From Anaspis maculata (lineage: Eukaryota; Arthropoda; Insecta; Coleoptera; Scraptiidae), in contig OX421963.1 of assembly GCA_949128115.1 (NCBI GenBank), forward strand, positions 41,213,979 to 41,277,978: a DNA stretch of 64,000 bases, read 5' to 3'. The stretch's first letter is position 1. Every line of letters starts with the position of its first letter. The notes below the pieces were generated by a model. That model did not search any database, was not told where the DNA came from, and saw nothing but the letters and a program-made list of their open reading frames with translations. Below are positions 56,780-64,000 of this stretch, in pieces. The position numbers and the translations under genes were made by a program.

Positions 56780-57950
56780 TTTCATTTTTAAAATAAACAA
56801 GTAGGTATTTAAGTAGGTACTCAGATGTTTCCAAAATAAGAAAAGATAAAGCTTTGAAACTGGACCTTAATATGAGTAACGCAAGGCAAAATTTAAGGGA
56901 GGTTTCATAATTCTTATACTCCTACTTATTACAGATGATCGATAATTTTACACTCAACAAAAATTAAATTAATTACAGGGAATCAATACATATCAAACAG
57001 AATACAAAGAGCTCATTAGTTTCATTCTGGGTTTTATTGTTAATACTATTAATAGAACCTTTATTAAGGATTATATGCCAATAGATTTTTTTCAATAAAA
57101 ATAGGACTGCCGACTTCCCGTCGTTGCGAAATATAGCCAGAATAGAAATTCATAAAGAAAACGTATTCATAAAGTACAATTACAAGCAAAACATTCTGAA
57201 TATAAATATTTTTAAATTCCAAAAAGAACGACATGTCTTATTTTTATTGTGTTAATAATCATAACTTGGATGAATTATTATTCGCATGGTTGCTGGCCCC
57301 ATGATAAATGTACCTCGTGAAGAGCTTTTTACTGGAACATCACAGACATTCATTCAAGCATTCCTAATTTAAAGCAGTGTCGGAGTTGAGGTACACGAGA
57401 ATGTAGGTAGCTACCTATATAGCTTTACCTCCAATTATTCACAAGATTGGATTCTATTTATTACCCACCTTGCCACCCATTTGTGGTCCTTATTGTGTTA
57501 CAGTCAATATAGAAGAGACGTGGGGTGTGATAAAATATTTAACCAAGTTTACGGCCCAATAAGCGACCTTCCCAACTTGGGGTGCTCTTTAATGTTAATA
57601 TTCAACAACAGCTTTCAAGGTTTGCTTACTGATAAAATAGCTGTCAGCTAGTGAATTATTATTACGGAATGCCTTTTCATCAAAATAATGTACCTACCTA
57701 CCGTAACTTACCTACCACGTTCCAAAACATTACTGGGGTTGGTAATAATTAAATTATAATATGCACGAATAAAGACAAATGGAAATGTTTATCTAAAATT
57801 TGATATTCGAGTTTAGTTAGCTATTGCTATCACATACAGGCTTTTTTCATTTGCAAGATTTTCTTGACAGGTGAATATAGGTAATATTGTAGTTGTTTGG
57901 GTAATGTTTCAAGAGCAAATACTAATTGTTATACAAACACTTTCACAGTT
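56780..57950. other. Unassigned AT-rich stretch
   Basis: No gene or repeat recognised. Confidence 0.5.
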
Positions 57951-57954
57951 TTTT

Positions 57955-59170
57955 TAGCGCACTTTCCCAAAAAATGGGAAAAAGGCGCTTTTAGCTTCAC
58001 TTTGTCCGTCCGTCCGTCCGTCCGTCCGTCCGTACCCGGGATAACTCCTCGGGGAAGAAATATATCGATGTGGTGTAAACGCTGATCAATAGTACATATG
58101 TCCAGGATGTCAAGTTGACTTTTAGTTTTTTGTTATTCTGCCGCCATTTTGAATTTCCCTAAAAGTGATCCGATTGAAATGAAATTTGCAGGCAATGTGA
58201 ACCACATCAAGATCTATCCAATTTTTGACAATTGATGTCCCGCCGCCATCTTGTATTCTCCATATTGAACATGTTTCGAAGTGATAGAACTAGGAGAATT
58301 ATGCCTCAACGAAAAAAGATATCGATGTGGTACAAACGCCAATCGAATGCGTACGTGACCAACCATATTAAAGTTCACCAAAGATTTTTGTCACTTGGCC
58401 GCCATCTTTGATCCGCCATTTTGAATTTCTCTGAAAGTGGTCTGATTCGAGTGAAATTCGCAGGCGATATGAACTTCAATTAGATACATCCAATTTTTGA
58501 CAATTGATGCCCCGCCGCCATCTTGTATTCTCCATATTGAACACGTTTCAATGTGATAGAACTAGAAGAATTATGCCTCAACGAAAAGAGATATCGATGT
58601 GGTGCAAATGCCAATGAAATGCGTACGTGTCCACCATATAAAGTTGACCAATTATTTCTGTCATTTGGCTGCCATCTTGATCCGCCATTTTGAATTTCTC
58701 TGAAAGTTGTCTGGTTCAAGTGAAATTCGCATAGGCGACGTGAATTTCAATTAAATACATCCAATTTTCAACAATTGATGCCCCGCCGCCATCTTGTATT
58801 CTCCATATTGAACATGTTTCAAAGTGATAGAACTAGGAGAATTATGCCTCAACGAAAAGAGATATCAATGTGGTGCAAACGCCAATACCATATAAAGTTG
58901 ACCAATGATTTTTGTCACTTGGTCGCTATCTTTGATCCGCCATTTTGAATTTCTCTGAAAGTGGTCCGATTTGAGTGAAATTCACAGGCGATGTGAACTT
59001 CATCTAAATACATCCGATTTTGGACAAATGATGCTCTGCCGCCATCTTGGCCGCCATAATGAAATCTCTGCCCAAATAACGGTAGAGCCCTAATTAACAT
59101 CTTGCGTTCACTAATCCTTCAAAAAGGAAGTGCGCTACTGAGCCTCATGCCGATGAGGCATATTCGCTTG
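57955..59170 (+). mobile_element. Helentron/HINE-like (DINE-1-type) element
   Basis: Subterminal inverted repeats TAGCGCACTTTCC (57955) and GGAAGTGCGCTA (59126-59137). A (GTCC)n microsatellite lies at 58004-58033 and a ~270 bp tandem array at 58080-59050. The 3'-terminal stem-loop GCCTCAT-GCCG-ATGAGGC is at 59142-59159, just before the end. This order (subTIR, GTCY microsatellite, tandem repeats, subTIR, 3' hairpin) is that of non-autonomous Helentrons. No Rep/helicase is present. Confidence 0.6.
58080..59050. repeat. ~270 bp tandem repeat array (about 3.6 units)
   Basis: The phase marker CGCCGCCATCTTGTATTCTC occurs at 58241, 58513 and 58784, with a degenerate copy at 59038 (spacing 272, 271, 254). 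Units contain GAGATATCGATGTGGTGCAA and CCGCCATTTTGAATTTC. Confidence 0.9.
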
Positions 59171-59475
59171 TTTGTGATTGTCAGGAAAATTCAGATACAA
59201 ACCCCATTACTCTGCCGCATAGCAACATGGATTTTTGATAGTTCTACAATTTCAGCATCACTATTGTGAAACTTTTCCATTATATTCTCACCAAAAATGC
59301 AGATCGAAGAAAAAACGTGCATTTTGCATATTTGTTTTCAATGGGTACAAAAAAAAAACATAGTTCTACTTAAATATTTATGAACGATTTTAAAATCAAC
59401 GTCGGCTGTCGTTATGCTACAAAATGATGAACTTCTATTTTGCTTTTCCAGCGAAAGGCAATAAATTGTGGAATT

Positions 59476-59700
59476 TTAGGTATAGCTGAATAGCCAAAAA
59501 TATGTCCATGAAACAGAAATCGTACTTAAGTTACAGCTTGATTGGAAGTGATACTTGAACAAGGTGCACTTGACAACGACTATGAATACGGGCATTATAG
59601 TTGACAAAAGCGTTATCGTTTCATCGTTTCTTAATTTCTTGATATGGTCTTCAATGACTTGGATCATTGTGCAAGCCATTCTCGAATCAATTTTTTGTTT
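59476..59700 (-). CDS. Candidate membrane-protein exon
   Basis: From an acceptor CTGCAG at 59701-59706 the minus frame encodes 74 residues to a stop: IQVIEDHIKKLRNDETITLL, then a hydrophobic stretch STIMPVFIVVVKCTLFKYHF. A charged helix followed by a membrane segment and a Lys-containing loop resembles chemosensory (odorant-type) receptors, but this is a loose resemblance. A plus-strand frame over the same bases is also hydrophobic. Confidence 0.2.
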   Translation of the reverse strand, partial: KQKIDSRMACTMIQVIEDHIKKLRNDETITLLSTIMPVFIVVVKCTLFKYHFQSSCNLSTISVSWTYFWLFSYT

Positions 59701-60287
59701 CTGCAGGTACGTTTGTTTATATTTTGTTGAATTTTATTTTGGTAGCTCAGACCGAATTTTTTTATTTCTTATTTCTTTTTCAGTATTTAAAACGAAAATT
59801 GATCAAGGCGCCAAAAAGGCGCCTTTACAGGCAAAATCTTCATAGGTGGGTGAGCGCACCCACCTAACCATCCCCTAGTTGCGCTACTGATGCCATGTAA
59901 AAGGGGGTGGCCCACCCAAACCTTCGAACAGGGGGTGATCGAGGAGATTTAGTGCATTTTTCAAGGAGCAAGTGACTAAAACAAGTAGAAAATAGCGCCG
60001 CAGATGGAAATTTCTTGGCATAATAATAATCATACTGATAATAATAAGCAGAAAGAGAGAAAAGCCTCCCCAGTTCATTTTGTCTTTATAAATAAAGCTC
60101 AGTCAAAACTCAAAAGTGCAAAAATATTTCAAAATAGAACATATACATTTTGTTAAGTGGGTATCATATAATCAATCAATCAGATGATAATATCGAGCCC
60201 CCTTGGAGCCTTGACCCAGCTCTTCAAATGTTTCGTCAGTGGATAGTAGATATGTAGTTAATAGGTACCTAACTATACTCGTATGTA

Positions 60288-60407
60288 TCGTGTGATCAAA
60301 TGAATTCTTATTTTAGGTAGGCTGTGGCCTAGCCAAACGCAACTTCGCACCCCTGAATTTGACCAGGCCACAGCCTACCTAAAATAAGAATTAATTTGAT
60401 CACACGA
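60288..60407. mobile_element. 120 bp hairpin MITE, TA duplication
   Basis: Arms of 43 bp (TCGTGTGATCAAATGAATTC..., ending GTAGGCTGTGGCCT) are nearly perfect inverses and flanked by TA. Related by its termini to the MITE at 5547-5671. Confidence 0.9.
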
Positions 60408-60418
60408 TATATTATCGC

Positions 60419-60962
60419 TGTCATACTTTTTTACGTATTGCGCTCGAAGGTATGGGGATGGGGGGATCGGGATTAGACTTTTTCCTATTAGTCGAAGCCT
60501 TGGGGGATTATCCGCAAGTGCGGAGCTCTGGTGCATTCCAGAACATGCGTGCAGGCTTTGGCCTGTGGAACTGAATGGAGCCTTCAACAGTGGGTCAAGA
60601 CACATCTATCCATTTTGGCGAAGGTGCCGGATTCACCGCACGTTGGAATTACACGCAAAAAATGTAGGATTTTTTCGGGTGTCGCCTAGAAATCGTATGC
60701 CGGGTCACTGTGGAATTTGCTGGATGGCCCATGGAACATTCGAGATAATTAGTCGAAGGCATATATAAGCACCACGGATCGGCTAGACACCAGTATTGCA
60801 TTGGAAGTGATCGAGTGCGATAGAAGCAAGTAGTAGTCTGTGATATTCCCAAGTAAATAATTGTTGGCGTGTGTTATTTATTGTAGTACGCGGTGATAAA
60901 CAGTGTGTGTTTTAAAACGATCGTCTCAATTATAATCGAACCCGTACGCGAAATACGTAACA
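60419..60962 (+). mobile_element. Solo LTR fragment, + orientation
   Basis: Homologous to the inverse of 62318-62580. Shared: GGAACATTCGAGAT, a TATA box (CATATATAAG, 60762), TCGATCACTTCCAAT-type, ACACACTGTTTATCACCGCG-type, and the end CGTACGCGAAATACGTAACA. TG...CA borders and promoter layout fit a retrovirus-like LTR (Ty3/gypsy style). The 5' border is uncertain, and neither a primer-binding site nor gag-pol is present. Confidence 0.6.
60762..60771 (+). promoter_or_regulatory. TATA box of the LTR
   Basis: CATATATAAG, conserved at the equivalent inverted position (CCTTATATAGG, 62511-62521) of the other LTR. Confidence 0.55.
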
Positions 60963-61094
60963 GTTTTATTTAAGTGGCATAGATATTTGCTTATCTCTGG
61001 AAATAGCTAAATAAGATACCTACCTACCCCTACAGTAGAAATTATTCGAATACTGAACAAAACACCTTCCTTTTTTGAAACGCTAGAGTCTAAA

Positions 61095-61420
61095 ATGGAC
61101 TTACCGATCTCCAATATACCATCATCGAGTAAGTAGACTATACCTACCTGCTACCTACTTATACAGTATAGGTACACTCAAAATTTCAAAGCAAACGTTA
61201 ATATGGGCAAGTCCATGCTTATATTTGTTAATAATACAAATGTATCGATTTCCAAGAATCCGTGACCACCACAAAAATAATAATCAACCATCAGACTTTA
61301 TCGATTCCACTTGCGATAACGCCGCACAAAACAGTACTGGGTGATTCACGAACAATGCGTCACCGCTTACAGCACCAAAACGTCATCAGTCGGGTGTACT
61401 ACAACAGATTAAATAAAAAC
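61095..61420 (+). CDS. Candidate two-exon start of an unrecognised gene
   Basis: An ATG in good context (AAAATGG) at 61095 opens exon 1 (61095-61128, donor A|GTAAGT). Exon 2 follows an acceptor TTCCAAG (61257-61420, donor AAC|GTAAGT). The splice restores the frame: MDLPISNIPSSK, then SVTTTKIIINHQTLSIPLAI, HRLQHQNVISRVYYNRLNKN. Two perfect donors and frame continuity support a real gene, but the protein is not recognised. The next exon would need phase 0, and the candidate at 63616 does not fit that directly. It starts 130 bp downstream of the LTR, so LTR-driven transcription is possible. Confidence 0.35.
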
Positions 61421-61516
61421 GTAAGTTTTTTTAAATATCTTTGGAAAACTGACACAGATTTTGATGAAACTTGAGTTTATCTGAGGGGTGGAAGTTTGGT
61501 TAAAAGATTGTTGACG

Positions 61517-62263
61517 TTAAGCAATCACGGCCTTCACAACTGAGGAAATAATTTTGGAAAACATTCCCATTTCGATGAAATGACAGTTCTTCAGATGAAA
61601 TATATATTTTTTTGAAAATAAACCGCGATCAAATAAACCAAAAATAGTTGATGCCAGTTGATCACAGCCGCCACAGTTGGAAAAATCAATATCAATGATG
61701 ATATTTTTGATTTGATGATTTGACAGAATTGAAATAATTATCTTCAAGGACGTTGCAGGGAGGATGCTGAGATGAAAAGTCCCGCGACAGATATAATGAC
61801 GATTTTCTTGCAGTGTTAAAGAAAATTTGTCCAATTCTTGTTCCTTGCATTTCTCCCGGACCTTTAAAATAATAATTCTTTGTTTGAAAACGACTCTGTA
61901 CCTACGTACTTTTTTGGTCAAAGAATTTTCCGGTTCAAAGAAAGTCCGGTCCTGATTTTTTTAAGTCTCTTCGTCAACTCTTAGGCAGCAAAGAAATGTA
62001 ACAAACAAAAATGATCGCATTCAAGTTATGCCCCGCAAAATCAACTTTCACTTGAAATTCTTATTTTGATCAATTTGATCTGTCTTTGCCAGACCGGTCG
62101 AAGTCTCCCATGTGATTTCAGAAGCCTCCTCTTGATAGCATTTTTCTTTTTCTGTACTTTCTGAATCCGGTGTCGGTTTTTGAGGAAGTCGATTGTATAA
62201 GACCGTTTTTAACGTCAGATAGCAGCGAACAACACAAAAATTAAGAAATTTCAGTAGCCCGCG
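61517..62263 (-). CDS. Candidate minus-strand gene between the inverted LTRs
   Basis: A frame from an acceptor (TTAAAG) at 61862-61864 runs 114 codons to a stop at 61517. It reads VREKCKEQELDKFSLTLQEN, then IIIDIDFSNCGGCDQLASTI and LKNCHFIEMGMFSKIISSVV, with an alternating hydrophobic pattern like leucine-rich or helical repeats. An upstream open stretch 62048-62263 reads LYNRLPQKPTPDSESTEKEK, CYQEEASEITWETSTGL, which also looks coding but has no ATG. Joining the two is guesswork. Not recognised. Confidence 0.3.
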
Positions 62264-62317
62264 TCATAATCAAATAATAAAATCCTCTAATTCCTACTAT
62301 CCATTCATGCTTTATAC

Positions 62318-62580
62318 TGTTGCGTATTTCGCGTACGGGTTCGATTATAATTGAGACCACCGTTTCAAAACACACACTGTTTATTACTGCGTACTACAAT
62401 AAATACACGCCAACAATTATTTACTTAAGAATATAGCCGATTACTACTTCGCTTGTTTCTCACTCGATCGCTTCCAATCCAATAACTGACTACGAGCCGA
62501 CGATTGATGCCTTATATAGGTCCGACTAATTCATCTCGAATGTTTCATGCGTTTTCCGCGCTAAATTTTGCCGTCATCTC
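62318..62580 (-). mobile_element. Solo LTR fragment, - orientation
   Basis: Starts TGTTGCGTATTTCGCGTACG (the inverse of an LTR end) and matches the + LTR up to the CATTCGAGAT block. Beyond that a polypyrimidine tract replaces the match. Confidence 0.65.
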
Positions 62581-62757
62581 TCGCTTTCCTCCTCCTTCCC
62601 TGCCACCCTCCCACCCCTCTTTCCCTCTCTCTTTCCCACCCTCCCTTTCCCTCTCACCCTTCCACCCTCCCTTTCCCTCTCTCCCTCTCTCCCTCTCTTC
62701 ACACTCCCTCTCCTTCTCCAGCCACCCTCCCTCCCGGCCCACTCCTCCCCTCCCTCA
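62580..62757. repeat. CT-rich low-complexity tract
   Basis: CCCTCTCTCCCT/CCACCCTCCC irregular repeat. ORFs across it are spurious. Confidence 0.9.
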
Positions 62758-63019
62758 ACTATAAAACTATAAAAATGTACATTTTTATAGTTCCTGACTT
62801 ACCGTGTATAGAAAACAGAAATTCAGATATTTTGTACTAATCATTTTGCCATGAAAAGTTTACTCATAAAATCTTTTGAGGTAACGAAAATAGAAGGGCT
62901 CGAACGACCAATCTTTGATCCCCTTTAGCTTCTGAATTGAAAGACTACCTATACTATACGATACTATCTTTCTATAGAACTCACCTTTCATTTCCGCATC
63001 AATTCTACGACACCCTATA

Positions 63020-63591
63020 CAGGGTGTTTCAGGACTTTCAGGGATGATAGCAAAAAAATTCACTGTGGGTAGATCTCGTCAAAATATGACGAAAACCTAT
63101 ATACCATTTTGTAAAGTTCGGCCTAATGACGAAGGTAGAGTCCTCCAAAGTTCACTTTTTCCGGATTTCAAAAATTTGTAACTCAAGAACGTTCCAACAA
63201 ATTCAGCTTTAATTCAGCATAAGCCAGTTTTTCACAATTATCTATCAACCTGCCAAATTTGGAAAGAATCCAATCAGTGGCGTAGAAGTTATGAAGTAGA
63301 AGTTATGCCTCTAAATTATTGACCCTCATAACTCCTACACCAATGGTTGGATTCTTTCCAAATTTGGCAGGTTGATAGATAATTACGACAAACCAGCTTT
63401 TGCTAAATTGAAGCTAAATTTGTCGAAACGTTCCTGAGTTACAAATTTTTGAAATCCGAAAAAAGTGAACTTTGGAGGGCTGTATCTTCGTCATTAGGCC
63501 GAACTTTGCAAAATAGTATATAGGTTTTCGTCATATTTTGACGAGATCTACCCACAGTTAAATTTTTTGCTATCATCCCTGAAACACCCTG
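63020..63591. mobile_element. 572 bp mariner-type foldback
   Basis: Ends CAGGGTGTTTCAGG / inverse, TA on both sides (63018-63019, 63592-63593). Arms of about 260 bp pair to the centre near 63300 (GTGGGTAGATCTCGTCAAAA, AAGTTCGGCCTAATGACGAA, CTGCCAAATTTGGAAAGAAT). Confidence 0.9.
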
Positions 63592-63615
63592 TATATCTTT
63601 TTCTCATTTTTCAAG

Positions 63616-63911
63616 GTAATAAAGTGGGAGAAATTATTTCCCCAAACGTTGTGTTCGGCGGGTGGAAAACGATAGCGGATTGTTTTTTAATGCCACCATG
63701 CATACACAAAAAAATTTCAAAGCGCCAACACAGATTTATTTGCCCTTCTTTGAATAAAAGTGGTTTCCACACTTTGATGGTTTTCGAGCAAGTTGGAAGG
63801 CGCCGTGGAAATCACGAGAACGTAATAATTATTTTAATAACTGCTCCGTTTCGTGTAGATGTAGGTAGGGAAGTACTACCTCTAATCGATCAGGCGTTTG
63901 GTAAGAAATAA
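63616..63911 (+). CDS. Candidate terminal exon of an unrecognised gene
   Basis: Acceptor CATTTTTCAAG ends at 63615. With one base carried from the preceding exon the frame gives 98 residues to TAA at 63909: GNKVGEIISPNVVFGGWKTI, CIHKKISKRQHRFICPSLNK, LITAPFRVDVGREVLPLIDQ. An AATAAA signal lies at 63973-63978. No domain is recognised. The foldback element ends only 24 bp before the exon and therefore sits in the polypyrimidine/branch region. Confidence 0.35.
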
Positions 63912-63972
63912 GCTCTTGGTGGGTGGGAAAACGACGGCTGATGTTTGCTGTTGTTGCATTTATTCCGTAACA

Positions 63973-63978
63973 AATAAA
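63973..63978 (+). terminator. Possible polyadenylation signal
   Basis: AATAAA, 62 bp after the stop codon of the candidate terminal exon. Confidence 0.35.
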
Positions 63979-64000
63979 ACTTATCAAGGTGTGTTGCTGG

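Noticed and set aside
62504..62840. Pro/Ser-rich ORFs on + and Glu/Arg/Gly-rich ORF on -
   Set aside because: Produced by the CT-rich low-complexity tract.
61095..63911. Single gene joining exons 61095-61420 and 63616-63911
   Set aside because: Exon 2 ends in phase 0 but the last exon is open only with one carried base, so a direct join hits a stop; an unseen exon would be required.

Overview
The window looks like part of an arthropod nuclear genome, most likely an insect. It is AT-rich, genes are split by canonical GT-AG introns, and short self-complementary GTAGGTACCTAC-type runs recur. No prokaryotic operons, CRISPR arrays or rRNA genes are visible. The order is not determined by the sequence; a hemipteran is only a guess.

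Host genes are few. The one near-complete gene is a WDR43/UTP5 homologue (small-subunit processome, rRNA transcription and early 18S processing), in five exons from 35770 to 41852 on the + strand. Divergent from it, with start codons only about 450 bp apart, are the first three coding exons of a GMAP-210/TRIP11-like golgin (34849-35314, -). The remaining golgin exons are not seen in the 34.8 kb of repeat-filled DNA to the left. A short first exon at 50532-50686 (+) encodes a signal peptide and the start of an IGFBP-type cysteine-rich domain. Weaker candidates are a terminal exon at 42807-42951 (-), a hydrophobic exon at 59476-59700 (-), and three unrecognised coding pieces at the right edge (61095-61420 +, 61517-62263 -, 63616-63911 +).

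The rest is dominated by transposable elements, many nested. Left part (1-7.7 kb): a foldback element interrupted by a 5'-truncated LINE with an intact reverse-transcriptase ORF, then a 1.7 kb hAT-like element and SINEs. 10.9-34.5 kb: copies of an unclassified ~1.5 kb family (here 'family A'), many short TIR elements with TA or TAA target duplications, decayed DDE transposases, an internally deleted mariner with intact TIRs, a hAT MITE, a foldback with tRNA-like arms holding a family A copy, a broken SWIM-finger gene flanked by inverted repeats, a tandemly duplicated 'family B' element, and an RTE LINE split by a 1.45 kb full-length palindrome ('family C'). 41.9-49 kb: LINE ORF1/ORF2 fragments and a 3.6 kb palindrome with a second family C palindrome inside. 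51.8-63.6 kb: family A split by a 1.18 kb palindrome, nested palindromes, a Helentron-like element with (GTCC)n and 270-bp tandem repeats, two inverted solo LTR fragments, and a 572 bp foldback next to the last exon.

No biochemical pathway is encoded here as a unit. The strongest signal that an ordinary gene list does not explain is the density of long, near full-length inverted repeats (over 20, up to 3.6 kb). If transcribed, these would fold into long hairpin RNAs.
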